A stretch of 64,000 nucleotides of DNA from Pacificoceanicola sp048553275. Lineage in GTDB: Bacteria; Pseudomonadota; Alphaproteobacteria; Rhodobacterales; Rhodobacteraceae. Below the pieces are notes generated by a model. That model ran no database searches. It was not told the origin of the DNA and saw only the letters and a program-made list of their open reading frames with translations. This document shows, one piece after another, positions 42,500 to 51,437 of the stretch (positions are counted from its first letter, which is position 1; each line of letters opens with the position of its first letter). Position numbers and translations under genes: made by a program. Where the stretch lies: NCBI RefSeq assembly GCF_048553275.1, contig NZ_JBLZMW010000002.1, positions 372,001 to 436,000 of the forward strand, in the 5' to 3' direction.

Positions 42500-45400
42500 A
42501 TGACACCGAATGACCCCCTTTACCCCTCGCAATGGCAGTTCTCACTGCTTGGCGATATCGAGACAATCTGGTCCGAGTACAGCGGCGCAGGGGTTTATGT
42601 CGGCGTCTATGACGATGGGGTTGATTACAACCACGAAGACCTCATCACCGGCTACGACGGATCGCTGCATGTGCAGGACGGATCGAACAACCCGGTCGAT
42701 CCATTTCCAGTCGGCTCCGATTCCCATGGCACTGCCGTTGCCGGATTGATCGGGGCGACGGGAAACAATGGTCTTGGCGGTGTGGGGGTTGCCCCGGGCG
42801 TGACCCTGACCGGCGTGAGTATCTTCAACCCGGCGCTCTATGGCTACATCAACTCCTATAACACGACCGGGTTCATGGACGTGGTCGAACAGGCAGTCGG
42901 CCGGTTCGACATCAGCTCCAACAGCTGGGGCTCGACCCCCAGCTACGGCAGCAGTCAAAGCCTTTTGACGCCGGCCGGCTCTGGTTCCGGCTCTTTTGCG
43001 GCGCAGCTGTATGTGGCCTACGGGCTGCTTTCGGAGGCGGGGCGCGGCGGCCTTGGCACCCTGATCGCGCAGGCGGCCGGCAATGACAACCTCAACGCCA
43101 ATGGCAGCGGCGACAACGCGCAGCGTTTTACCATCACGGTCGGCGCTACCGATTCCTCGGGCCTCACGGCCTATTATTCCAACTTTGGCTCCGCGATCCT
43201 GATCGCCGCACCCGCCGCCTCTGTCACCACCGACGTCAGCGGCGCGGCGGGCTATAATGATGGGTCTTCTCCGGACGATCCGACCGGGAATTACACCTTC
43301 ACATTTGGTGGCACCTCGGCGGCGACGCCCGTGGTGTCCGGCGTGATCGCCCTGATGCTGGAGGCCAATCCCGGCCTTGGCTGGCGCGATGTGCACACGA
43401 TACTCGCCACCTCGGCGAGCCAGACCGGCTCCACGATTGGTAATGGCCGCAGCACAAACGAGGACGGCACCTGGTTCGAGACCGGGGCGGGACACTGGAA
43501 CGGCGGCGGGCACACGTTCCACGTCAACTATGGCTATGGCATGCTCAACGCCTTTGCCGCCGTGCGCATGGCGGAGGTCTGGACCTACATGACCGGCGGC
43601 CCGGCGGTTTCGGCCGGGTCCAGCGTGGAAGGCGGGCTGCAAGAACTCTCGGTCACGGCCAGCTCCGGCGCGCTCGGACTGCCGATCGCGGATCTGGGAA
43701 CCACCACCAGCAGCATAACCGTGGCGGAGACCATCACGGTCGAGTCCGCCATGGTAACCATTGATCTGACCCACACATGGGCGAGCGATCTGGAATTGTG
43801 GCTGGTGGCGCCGGACGGTACGCGCTTCATGCTGATGCAGAACGAAGGCGGCAGCAGCCTTTTTGACGGCGGTTTCGAATGGACCTTCGGGGTCACCGGG
43901 CTGCGCGGCTACGACACTGCGGGTATATGGACGGTGGAACTCATCGATCAGGCAGGGCAGGACGTCGGAACCCTGCATGACTGGCAGATCGAGTTCTATG
44001 GCTCGGAGGCCTCCAACGACGACATTCATACGATTACCGGCGATTATCTCGACCTTGTTGCCCATGATCCGGGCCGCGCCACGATCACCGACACCAATGG
44101 CGGCGATGACTGGCTGAACTTCACGGCTGTTCAGGGCAATGTGGATCTGGCGCTCGGGGACGCCGGGGTGTTCTCGGTCGGCGGGGTGCGGTGGGGGGCG
44201 GTGTCGCCCAACACCTTCGAGGGCGTGGCGCTCGGGGATGGCAACGACACCGTCTACGGCGGCGGCGCGGACAACGACATTCTGGGCATGCGCGGCGCGG
44301 ACGAGCTTTGGGGTGGAGAGGGCGAGGACACGCTGAATGGTGGGGCCGGGAACGACACGTTGTACGGCGGGGCCGATGACGATCTGCTGCGGCTCTGGGA
44401 CAGCGCGGCGGGAACACTCGACACGCTCGATGGCGGCTCCGACAGCGACACGGCCGATTTTGCCGGGTTTGGCGCGGCGGTCTGGGTCGATCTCAACTAT
44501 GGGAACAACAACGAAGCCTGGACCCGCGACACCGACAACGCTCAGACCGGCGGCGGCACATGGCGCGCAATCGCCAACCTCGAGTCCATCGAAAACCTGA
44601 TCGGCACCGCCTTCGAGGACCGGCTGATCGGCGATGCCAAGGCCAATGTCCTGCGCGGCGGTCTCGGCAGTGATGCGCTCAACGGGGAGGGCGGGAACGA
44701 CACGCTGCAACTCTGGGAGAGCGAGGCGGGCGATCTCGACACGCTCAATGGCGGAACGGGTCAGGACACCGGCGATTTCTCGGGGTTCGATGCGGCGATC
44801 TGGGTTGATCTCGACTTTGGCAACAGCAACGAGGTCTGGACCCGCGACACCGGCAATGCCCAGACCGGTGGTGGCACCTGGCGGGAGATCGCCAATCTTG
44901 TTTCGGTCGAAAATCTGACCGGCACCGCCTTCGAGGACCGGCTGATCGGCAATGGCGCGGCAAACGTGCTGCGCGGTGGCCTTGGCAGTGACAGCATCAG
45001 CGGCGAGGGCGGCGCGGACACACTGCAACTCTGGGAAAGCCGGGCAGGGGAGCAGGACACGCTCGACGGTGGCGCGGGGGTCGATACGGTCGATTTCTCG
45101 GAATTCGGTGCCGCGGTCTGGGTCAATCTCGACTACGGCAATTCGCCGGAAGCCTGGACCCGCGACACCGGCAATGCCCAGACCGGCGGCGGCACATGGC
45201 GCGCGATCGCGGATCTGAAGTCCGTCGAAAACCTCACCGGGAGTGGCTTTGATGACCGTCTGATCGGCGATGCGGGCGCGAATACCCTGCGCGGCGGCGC
45301 GGGCAACGATCTCCTGAGCGGCGCGGACGGCGCGGACAGCTTTGTCTTCGATGTGAACGACGGCGCCGATACCATCACGGATTTCTCGGCGGAGGACGAA

Positions 45401-45556
45401 ATCGTGCTGACCGAAACCGGTAATGTCAGCCTGTCCTACGATGGGACTGACAGCACCATCACCTACACCGACGGCGCCACGACCACGAAGATCATCGTCG
45501 AGAATTACGAGATCACGCAGGCCGATTTCAGCGCGGGCGATCTCACCTTCCTCTAG
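42500..45556 (+). CDS. subtilisin/kexin-like serine protease with P-domain and RTX repeats
   Basis: A 1018-residue secreted protease. Residues 15-340 are an S8 domain with the triad D38 (VYDDGVDYNHEDL), H76 (DSHGTAVAG) and a Ser near 273 (GGTSAATPVVSG). Residues about 375-500 are a proprotein-convertase P domain (TVAETITVESAMVTIDLTHT to VGTLHDWQIEFYG). From about 560 on, RTX nonapeptides (GGAGNDTLYGG) alternate with three 106-residue modules that are nearly identical, ending in a DSFVFDVNDGADTITDF cap. There is no N-terminal signal peptide, as expected for type I secretion; no exporter genes lie nearby. Confidence 0.92.
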   Translation: MTPNDPLYPSQWQFSLLGDIETIWSEYSGAGVYVGVYDDGVDYNHEDLITGYDGSLHVQDGSNNPVDPFPVGSDSHGTAVAGLIGATGNNGLGGVGVAPGVTLTGVSIFNPALYGYINSYNTTGFMDVVEQAVGRFDISSNSWGSTPSYGSSQSLLTPAGSGSGSFAAQLYVAYGLLSEAGRGGLGTLIAQAAGNDNLNANGSGDNAQRFTITVGATDSSGLTAYYSNFGSAILIAAPAASVTTDVSGAAGYNDGSSPDDPTGNYTFTFGGTSAATPVVSGVIALMLEANPGLGWRDVHTILATSASQTGSTIGNGRSTNEDGTWFETGAGHWNGGGHTFHVNYGYGMLNAFAAVRMAEVWTYMTGGPAVSAGSSVEGGLQELSVTASSGALGLPIADLGTTTSSITVAETITVESAMVTIDLTHTWASDLELWLVAPDGTRFMLMQNEGGSSLFDGGFEWTFGVTGLRGYDTAGIWTVELIDQAGQDVGTLHDWQIEFYGSEASNDDIHTITGDYLDLVAHDPGRATITDTNGGDDWLNFTAVQGNVDLALGDAGVFSVGGVRWGAVSPNTFEGVALGDGNDTVYGGGADNDILGMRGADELWGGEGEDTLNGGAGNDTLYGGADDDLLRLWDSAAGTLDTLDGGSDSDTADFAGFGAAVWVDLNYGNNNEAWTRDTDNAQTGGGTWRAIANLESIENLIGTAFEDRLIGDAKANVLRGGLGSDALNGEGGNDTLQLWESEAGDLDTLNGGTGQDTGDFSGFDAAIWVDLDFGNSNEVWTRDTGNAQTGGGTWREIANLVSVENLTGTAFEDRLIGNGAANVLRGGLGSDSISGEGGADTLQLWESRAGEQDTLDGGAGVDTVDFSEFGAAVWVNLDYGNSPEAWTRDTGNAQTGGGTWRAIADLKSVENLTGSGFDDRLIGDAGANTLRGGAGNDLLSGADGADSFVFDVNDGADTITDFSAEDEIVLTETGNVSLSYDGTDSTITYTDGATTTKIIVENYEITQADFSAGDLTFL
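44387..45340 (+). repeat. three tandem 318-bp RTX modules
   Basis: The segment beginning CTGC-CTCTGGGA recurs at 44387, 44705 and 45023, an exact 318-bp (106-codon) period. Each module contains DTLDGG-type RTX turns, an AAVWVDL strand, TRDTxNAQTGGGTWR and a FEDRLIG or FDDRLIG end. Nucleotide similarity is high, so they arose by recent in-frame duplication and could recombine. Confidence 0.9.
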
Positions 45557-45626
45557 GACGCGCCTTAATTCGCGGGAGCCAAAGGCGGGCGGGTGTCCGA
45601 TCGCTGTCTCCAGGCACGCAGCCGTG

Positions 45627-46327
45627 ATGGCTTGGTTCGATTTGTTGGATGTTGAACGGGGGCAGGCCCAGCCCTTTTGCCGAAGACGCCGCGCGGTGCG
45701 GCAAGGGTTTGGACGATCGACGGGGCCTGATCGCGATTTTCCGGGTGTGCAGGACCGCGTCCCCGTGGCGGGTCCTGCCGGAGAGCTACGCTTTCTGCAC
45801 GACGGTCAGCAAGCGGGCCAAGACGGGCGCCAGTGTCCAGTTCTTTGAAACGCTTGGCAAAAAATCCCGCGACAAGATGGCGTTCATCGACAGTCCGATC
45901 ATCCGGGCGCAGCAGCAGGCCACTCCGAAAGGAGGTGGATCACACCCTTGGCTGTTCGCGTTGCGGACTGGGCATCAAGTTCAACGCTCGCGGGGGTGCG
46001 TCAGGCGATCACGCTGTCGTAGGGGCAGGCTCTGGAGCAGCGGTCTTGGCTCTGCTCACGGCACATCCACAGCGTCGCGGACCGGGAATATGACGCCCGC
46101 GCGATCCTCAAGTTGCATGCTGCGGGCGGCGCGCGGGGCAATATCCCGACGCAGCGAGACCGGACGGGTCAGCACCCGGTCGATCCCGCGCTCGACCGCC
46201 AGCGCAACCGGTCCGATCATTTATATAACAAAAATATACACTTAAGAAAGATCGCGACGTGGCAGGAGAAATCCGCCCGAACTCATCTCGCCACTGTTCT
46301 GCTCACCCGCTTACACCGCTGGGGGGC
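45627..46327 (+). pseudogene. degenerate IS5-family (IS427-group) transposase
   Basis: Segments in three reading frames line up end to end with an IS5/IS427-type transposase: MAWFDLLDVER, then GLIAIFRVCRTASPWRVLPE, the first catalytic Asp region FIDSPIIRAQQQATPKGG, then LGCSRCGLGIKFNA, ADREYDARAI with the second Asp, and HLRKIATWQEKSARTHLATV. At least three frameshifts and a damaged Glu region (RNRSDHLYNKN) make it inactive. It sits directly after the RTX protease gene. Terminal inverted repeats were not located with confidence. Confidence 0.75.
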
Positions 46328-46588
46328 ATTGCGCGTCCGTATCCAGGTCCGGAGCCGGGTAGGGTCCTATACGGCATGGCCGCGCAATTGCCATTCTCGC
46401 GGATGTGAAGCCAGCCTTCGTAGCCCGTCTCTACGAGCCGGTCGATAAACGCCCGGCGCCATTGATCAGCACGGCCCGGTCAGAGCGCTAGATCGTACGG
46501 TCATGATAGATCCACACGCCGCCGACCATAGAGCGCCAAGGCCTGAAAACAGGTCTTTCACTTAGTCGATGTCCCCGACCGTGCAGGC
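46328..46588. other. remnant DNA next to the dead transposase
   Basis: On the minus strand a short open stretch near 46371-46475 reads QWRRAFIDRLVETGYEGW and on, which looks protein-like but begins after a stop and has no start or ribosome site. It may be the fragment of a gene broken by the insertion. The rest shows nothing clear. Confidence 0.4.
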
Positions 46589-46975
46589 TCACGCGCCGCC
46601 GGCACCGCGCTCGGCAGCCAGCGTTTCGACATCCTTGAACTTGATCGACTCGCCACAGCCGCAGGCGTCCTCGACGTTCGGGTTGCGGAACCGGAAGCCG
46701 GATTCAAGCAAGGACGTTTCGTAGTCGATCTCCGTGCCGAACAGGAACATCTGCGCTGTTGGGGCAATCATAACCCGCGCGCCGTCCTGTTCGATGACTT
46801 CGTCGTGCGGTTCGGCGGCGTCGACGTAATCCATGGTGTATTCCATGCCCGCACAGCCGCCTTTCTTCAGGCCGATGCGCAGGCCGTGGCGGCTCTGTCG
46901 TTCCATCAGCTTGCGGATCTGGGCGACGGCGGTGTCGGTCAGGGTGACCGGGGTCTGGCCGGGAATGGCGAACAT
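46589..46975 (-). CDS. sufA: HesB/IscA/SufA-family iron-sulfur assembly protein
   Basis: A 128-residue A-type Fe-S carrier. The three conserved cysteines are present: one in KKGGCAGMEYTMD and two in DACGCGES near the C-terminus. The N-terminal VTLTDTAVAQIRKLMERQ matches the family. The ATG follows AGAGG. It is downstream, on the same strand, of the DUF3307 and SatD genes and of sufT. Whether it is formally SufA, IscA or ErpA cannot be decided from sequence alone. Confidence 0.92.
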   Translation of the reverse strand: MFAIPGQTPVTLTDTAVAQIRKLMERQSRHGLRIGLKKGGCAGMEYTMDYVDAAEPHDEVIEQDGARVMIAPTAQMFLFGTEIDYETSLLESGFRFRNPNVEDACGCGESIKFKDVETLAAERGAGGA

Positions 46976-47063
46976 GGGATACCTCTTTGGTTCTCATGCC
47001 AATCTAGGGCTCCTGACGCAGAATCTCAAGGTGCGGCGGCCCTGCGTGCGTGCACAGAGCGCG

Positions 47064-47816
47064 TCAGGGTAGCGCGGATCCGGCCCTGAGCAGCGCCAGC
47101 GTGGCATAACTCAGCGCCAGCGCCCAGGCAAACGAGGCCAGCGTGCCGATGATCACGTATTCGCCAGCCTTCTGCCCCTGCGCGGCGGTGTCGAAGCGCA
47201 GGATGGATTTTGCGGCGATGAGAAAGCCGATTCCGGCGGGTTGCTGGATCAGCACGAGGATCAGGATCAGGCTGCGTTCGAGCTGGCCGATCAGCATTCC
47301 GGCCTCGGGCAGGCTGTCGTCTTCGATCCGGCTTTGAAAGCGCCGGGTCAGTTGGCCGACGGCAAAGCCCCCGGCCCAGACCGTCAGGATCGTCCCCGAG
47401 AGCAGCACCGCCGGGGCATGGGCGAGAGCGAGATAGGGTCCCCAGGTGCCCTGCACGGCGGCGAGCGGCCACCAGAGCGCGGCGAGGCCAATCGTGGCGA
47501 TATGGGCGATCTGATCCCAGACAAACGCCTTGAGTGTCTGTTGGAGATGCGGGGGCAAGGCCCAGACCTTGACTGCATCGATGATCAGGTGAAACAGCGC
47601 AACCATCAAACCGACCTGCCAGACCCCGCCCAGCGCGGCGGTGGAAAAGGCAAAGACAATGAGAATTTGCAGGCCGAGCATCAGCGGATTGCGTTTGTGA
47701 CGCACCATCCAGCCGGTCTGAAAGGTGAAATCCGCCAGCGCATGGGCGAGCAGCAGGGCGGTGAACGTATAGAGGGCGCCGGGCGGCAGATCCGCGATCA
47801 ATTCAGTCATACCCAT
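47064..47816 (-). CDS. DUF3307 membrane protein
   Basis: A 250-residue polytopic membrane protein with 6-7 helices. The N-terminal LLLAHALADFTFQTGWMVRHK and the LFHLIIDAVKVWALPP block are the DUF3307 signature, with His and Asp residues inside membrane segments. The first ATGs (MGMTEL) lie 19 bases after the SatD stop, so the two form an operon. DUF3307 and SatD genes commonly occur side by side in unrelated bacteria, which suggests one functional unit; its activity is not known. Confidence 0.9.
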   Translation of the reverse strand: MGMTELIADLPPGALYTFTALLLAHALADFTFQTGWMVRHKRNPLMLGLQILIVFAFSTAALGGVWQVGLMVALFHLIIDAVKVWALPPHLQQTLKAFVWDQIAHIATIGLAALWWPLAAVQGTWGPYLALAHAPAVLLSGTILTVWAGGFAVGQLTRRFQSRIEDDSLPEAGMLIGQLERSLILILVLIQQPAGIGFLIAAKSILRFDTAAQGQKAGEYVIIGTLASFAWALALSYATLALLRAGSALP

Positions 47817-47834
47817 ACCCTTTCACACACACTG

Positions 47835-48458
47835 TCAGGCACTGTGCCATTCCGTTTCCCATGCGGTCAATGCCGCATCCATGGCGGGCCATCCGGCGGC
47901 GGTCAGCGCCTGATCCACCGCTTGTCTGGTAATGCCCAGAAGACTGGCCACGGCACTGTGTGGTCCGCTTCCGGGGGGCAGGATTTCGGCCATGGCGCGG
48001 GCCTGCGCCGGGGTCCAGCCCTGGGCGATCCTGTCGGCCAGCAGCACGGTTGCCGCGCGCGCGCCGCCATCGGCATGATCCATGAGCCGCTCCGGCGGCA
48101 TGGTCTCCAGCAGGCGACCGGAGGTCACGAAGGCTGTGCCGTGGGCCGCATTGGGATCGCCGGACGCGGGCAGGGTGCCCTCGCCTGTGGCAATGGCGAT
48201 GCGGGTTGCGCGGCCCTTGCCGAGGCGGCGAATATAGGCCTGCACCAGAAGCGCGGCGCGCAGGCTGCGGGCGAAATCGGTGAAGGCGATTTGCCAGCCA
48301 TCGCCGCCGCGCCGGGCAAAGCCGGTCACGGGATCGGGCGCGCCCCATTGCGAGACCAGAACGGAGGCGCCGCGCACCGCATCAAGCGTCGCGTCGAGCT
48401 CGGAGGCGTCCAGCGCCGTAGAAGCGACAATGTCGCCAGTGAGGACTGTGAAGAGCAT
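47835..48458 (-). CDS. SatD-family protein with cyclase-like domain and helix-turn-helix
   Basis: A 207-residue soluble protein. Residues 1-140 read like a class III nucleotide cyclase: TGDIVAST (D9), ARRGGDGWQIAF (D53), RIAIATGEG and GTAFVTSGRLLE (R115). Both metal-binding Asp positions and the transition-state Arg are kept, the usual Asn is V111 and the Lys position is R49. Residues 165-192 are a helix-turn-helix (SAVASLLGITRQAVDQALTA). The ATG at 48458 has no ribosome site and appears leaderless. It is followed by DUF3307. SatD family membership is fairly firm; cyclase homology is my by-eye alignment. Confidence 0.8.
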   Translation of the reverse strand: MLFTVLTGDIVASTALDASELDATLDAVRGASVLVSQWGAPDPVTGFARRGGDGWQIAFTDFARSLRAALLVQAYIRRLGKGRATRIAIATGEGTLPASGDPNAAHGTAFVTSGRLLETMPPERLMDHADGGARAATVLLADRIAQGWTPAQARAMAEILPPGSGPHSAVASLLGITRQAVDQALTAAGWPAMDAALTAWETEWHSA

Positions 48459-48460
48459 AT

Positions 48461-48507
48461 GCAAGTGTTATTGCTTGCATATGCAAAAAGCAAGTGATTT
48501 TGCTTGC
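48461..48507 (-). promoter_or_regulatory. SatD promoter with two palindromic operators
   Basis: GCAAGTGTTATTGCTTGC (48461-48478) and GCAAGTGATTTTGCTTGC (48490-48507) differ at two positions and are 29 bp apart. On the minus strand TTGCTT (48488-48493) and TAACAC (48465-48470), 17 bases apart, form a sigma-70-like promoter. The second palindrome covers the -35 and the first covers the -10 and start. Six bases separate the -10 from the ATG at 48458, so transcription would begin at the start codon. Confidence 0.7.
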
Positions 48508-48536
48508 TATGACTTCGCGGCGAGGCCGACGGGTCT

Positions 48537-48899
48537 TTACATGAATCCCAGTTCGAGCCGCGCCTCGTCGGACATCATGTCCATGCCCCAGGCGGGGTCC
48601 CAGGTCAGTTCGACATCGACTTGCTTGACCCCGGCGACCGGTTCGATTGCCTCGCTCAGCCAGCCGGGCATTTCGCCTGCCACGGGGCATCCCGGTGCGG
48701 TCAGGGTCATGATGATCCTGACCTCGTTCTCCGCGTTGATCTCGATGGTGTAGACCAGGCCGAGATCATAGATGTTCACGGGGATTTCCGGATCGTAAAC
48801 CGTGCGGCACGCCTCGACCACCTGCTCATAGAGCGGATGATCGGTGCTGGAGGGCGCAATCAGCGGCGTCCCTTCGAGCGGGGGGCTTGCTTCGGTCAT
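48537..48899 (-). CDS. sufT: SufT-type Fe-S maturation protein (DUF59/MIP18)
   Basis: A 120-residue DUF59 protein. The core VYDPEIPVNIYDLGLVYTIEI and MTLTAPGCPVAGEMPGWLSEAI, with the conserved Cys in APGCP, and the end WDPAWGMDMMSDEARLELGFM match SufT of SUF operons, which assists Fe-S cluster maturation. The ATG at 48899 follows GAGGA. It is upstream of the SatD-DUF3307 pair and, beyond that, of the IscA-type gene on the same strand. Confidence 0.92.
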   Translation of the reverse strand: MTEASPPLEGTPLIAPSSTDHPLYEQVVEACRTVYDPEIPVNIYDLGLVYTIEINAENEVRIIMTLTAPGCPVAGEMPGWLSEAIEPVAGVKQVDVELTWDPAWGMDMMSDEARLELGFM

Positions 48900-49117
48900 G
48901 AGAGTCCTCTTCGCGTATACCTGAGTGAACATATAGGAAAAGGTTGCGCCGGGGTAAAGGCCCCGGACCAAGGATGTGTGGCGCAAATCGCCGTGATGAT
49001 CGGACTTTGGCCCTGTCGCGCGTCGTTTGACCAAAACCAAGGTATTCCGGGCTTGGCGGATGCCCGGGCGGCGGGATAGGCTTGGGGTATTGCCAAAGTC
49101 ATTTCGGGAACACTGCC

Positions 49118-51331
49118 ATGCGCCGCCTTTTCCACGCCGTTATCCTGAGCGTTTTCGTCCTTGGCAGCGCCGCCACCGCGCAAGCCCCGGCGCAGTTCGA
49201 CCCGGAAGATTTCGGCAATATCGTCATTCAGCCGCGCCAGTCGGTGGGCTCTGCCGGGGGCTTCACGCTGGAGCAGGCCTTTGGCGATTATCAGAACGAG
49301 CCGATCATCGAATACGGCGAGAACAGCCCGGCGGTGCGGCTCGGGCGGCCGATCGGGCGGCTCGATACGCTCTATGCCAACGGACAGACCGGCTTTTGCA
49401 CGGCCTTCATCGTCGACGAAAAGCACATTATAACCAACCATCACTGCATTCCCGGCATGGACGGCGACCCCACCGGGGCACAGAGCAACGTGCAGGCGGC
49501 GCAATTCGTGGCGGGGTATATCCAGCCGGGCCGCAGTCAGGGCGCCACGCGCTATACCATCTCTCCGCTGATCGTCGAGACCAGCCGTTCGCTCGATTAC
49601 ACGGTGCTGCGGGTTTTCGGCAATCCGTCGGCGAAATTCGGCGTGATGGAGCTGGCCGGGGAAGATCCCGAAGATTCGGAATTCCTGTGGATCATCGGCC
49701 ATCCGCAGGGCCAGTCACAGCACATCAGCCGCGAGGGCTGCGCCGCCGCGACCCCGGCGATTTCGGACGAGGGCAAGCTGGTGCACACCTGCGACACGCT
49801 GGGGGGCAATTCCGGCTCTCCGGTCATTCGCATCACCGACAAGCGGGTGATCGCGCTGCATCATGCCGGGGACAATCGCACCGGTTTCAACATGGCAATC
49901 CCGATGAGCCGCATCCTGGCCAACAGCCGCGTCTTGCGGGCGGCGGCGGGGACCACGGTGCCTGCACCCGCTCCGGCGGTCGCGGTCAGGCCCGCGGCGC
50001 CGACAGTGCCGGTGGTGGAGACGCCGAAGCGCGCAGCCATGCCGGAGAGCAACGCCTGCGACGCGCTCTGGAGCGAGGCCAAACAGCTCGGCTGTGGCGG
50101 TTATGAGGCCTACCTGTCGCAATGCAGCGCGCATACCTTTGCCATCATGGCCAAGGCGATGGTCAAGCGCCGCTGCACCGAAACAGCCGCCGCGCCCGAG
50201 GCGCCAGCGGCCAAACCGGCGCTCGCGGCTGCCGCGCCGCCCCGTGCGGGCGGCGCAATCCGCGTGGCGGCCGATGGCAGCGGCGATTACCGCTCGCTCG
50301 CGGATGCGGTTGCGGCCGCCAGAGAGGGCGCGCAGATCGAGATCCAGCCGGGGATCTACACCGAAGGGCTCGACATCTCGCGCCCGGTCGAGCTGATCGG
50401 GGTCGGCAACCGGGGCGATATCGTGTTGGAGGTGAGCGGGAACAGCGTGATCCGTTGGGAGGCGGATAAGGGCGTGATCCGCAATCTGACCATCCGGCAG
50501 GCGGGCGGCGATTATTTCGGGGTACATGTTCTGTCCGGATCGGTGGCGATCGAGGACAATGACATTGCGTCGAAGGGCCTTGCCGCCGTGGCCCTGCGCA
50601 ACAACGTCGGCGCGCAGGTGCGCCGCAACGAGATTCACGACAGCGCCGAGGGCGGCCTTTTCATTTTTGAAGGCGGCAAGGGCACGGTTGAGGACAATGT
50701 CTTTTACGGCAACACCTTTGCGGCGATCGAACTGCGCGACCGCGGCGAGGCTCTGGTACGCGGCAACACGATCCGCGACGGGTTGGGGCAGGGGATCTTT
50801 GTCAACGAGGGCGGCACAGGCGAGATCATCGACAACGTGATTGCGGCCAACGCCATGGTGGGCATTTCCATCAAGGGATCGGGGAATCCGTTGATCAAGG
50901 GCAACGTGGTGCGGGACGGGCAGGAGGGGGGCATCCTTGTCTCCGACAATGCGCTGGGACGGATCGAGGGCAATACGATCTATGGCAATGCCTTCAGCGG
51001 CATCGAGGTGCGCACCGGTGGCGATCCTTTGATCAAGGGCAATTCGATCCGGGACGGCAAGCAGAGCGGGCTGTTCTTTCTCGAAGACGGACGCGGTATG
51101 GTCGAGAACAACGACATCTTCCGCAATGCCTTTTCCGGAGTGGTGGTGCAATCGGGGGGGCATCCGATCCTGCGCGGCAACCGTGTCAGTCGCAGCGGAT
51201 ACTATGCCATCGAGGTGCTGGAAGGCGGCGCCGGAACCTATGAGAACAACGATCTGACCGGCAATCCGAGGGGCGCGTTCCTGATCCACGAAAAGGCCAG
51301 GGACCTGTCGCGCCGGGGAAACAAGGAATAG
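49118..51331 (+). CDS. exported trypsin-like protease fused to a right-handed beta-helix
   Basis: A 737-residue protein. A signal peptide (MRRLFHAVILSVFVLGSAATA) is followed by a chymotrypsin-fold domain (about 70-275) with His in TNHHC (near 108), Asp in SLDYTVLRV (near 159) and Ser in GGNSGSPV (near 232). An Ala/Pro-rich linker and a small Cys-containing segment (ACDALWSEAKQLGCGG) lead to a parallel beta-helix from about 380 to 730, with repeated turns such as GNTIRDGLGQGIFV and GNSIRDGKQSGLFF resembling NosD/FBXO11-type helices. The frame is continuous, so the fusion is genuine. The substrate is unknown. Confidence 0.9.
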   Translation: MRRLFHAVILSVFVLGSAATAQAPAQFDPEDFGNIVIQPRQSVGSAGGFTLEQAFGDYQNEPIIEYGENSPAVRLGRPIGRLDTLYANGQTGFCTAFIVDEKHIITNHHCIPGMDGDPTGAQSNVQAAQFVAGYIQPGRSQGATRYTISPLIVETSRSLDYTVLRVFGNPSAKFGVMELAGEDPEDSEFLWIIGHPQGQSQHISREGCAAATPAISDEGKLVHTCDTLGGNSGSPVIRITDKRVIALHHAGDNRTGFNMAIPMSRILANSRVLRAAAGTTVPAPAPAVAVRPAAPTVPVVETPKRAAMPESNACDALWSEAKQLGCGGYEAYLSQCSAHTFAIMAKAMVKRRCTETAAAPEAPAAKPALAAAAPPRAGGAIRVAADGSGDYRSLADAVAAAREGAQIEIQPGIYTEGLDISRPVELIGVGNRGDIVLEVSGNSVIRWEADKGVIRNLTIRQAGGDYFGVHVLSGSVAIEDNDIASKGLAAVALRNNVGAQVRRNEIHDSAEGGLFIFEGGKGTVEDNVFYGNTFAAIELRDRGEALVRGNTIRDGLGQGIFVNEGGTGEIIDNVIAANAMVGISIKGSGNPLIKGNVVRDGQEGGILVSDNALGRIEGNTIYGNAFSGIEVRTGGDPLIKGNSIRDGKQSGLFFLEDGRGMVENNDIFRNAFSGVVVQSGGHPILRGNRVSRSGYYAIEVLEGGAGTYENNDLTGNPRGAFLIHEKARDLSRRGNKE

Positions 51332-51437
51332 CCGCAGCCCGCTTTGCCCTTGCATTTTGCGCGCAGGCAGGGTTTCACCCGGGGCCATGAGATCAACGCG
51401 CCGCGCGGCCTGCGTGGCATCGGAAAAGGACGGCGAG

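Noticed and set aside
44387..45340. Regular repeats considered as a possible CRISPR-like array
   Set aside because: The period is 318 bp in frame with the protease and encodes RTX modules; there are no short repeats with unique spacers.
47064..48507. Calling the SatD-DUF3307 pair an anti-phage system
   Set aside because: No defence genes surround it and SatD is better explained as a regulator with a degenerate cyclase-like fold; kept only as a hypothesis to test.
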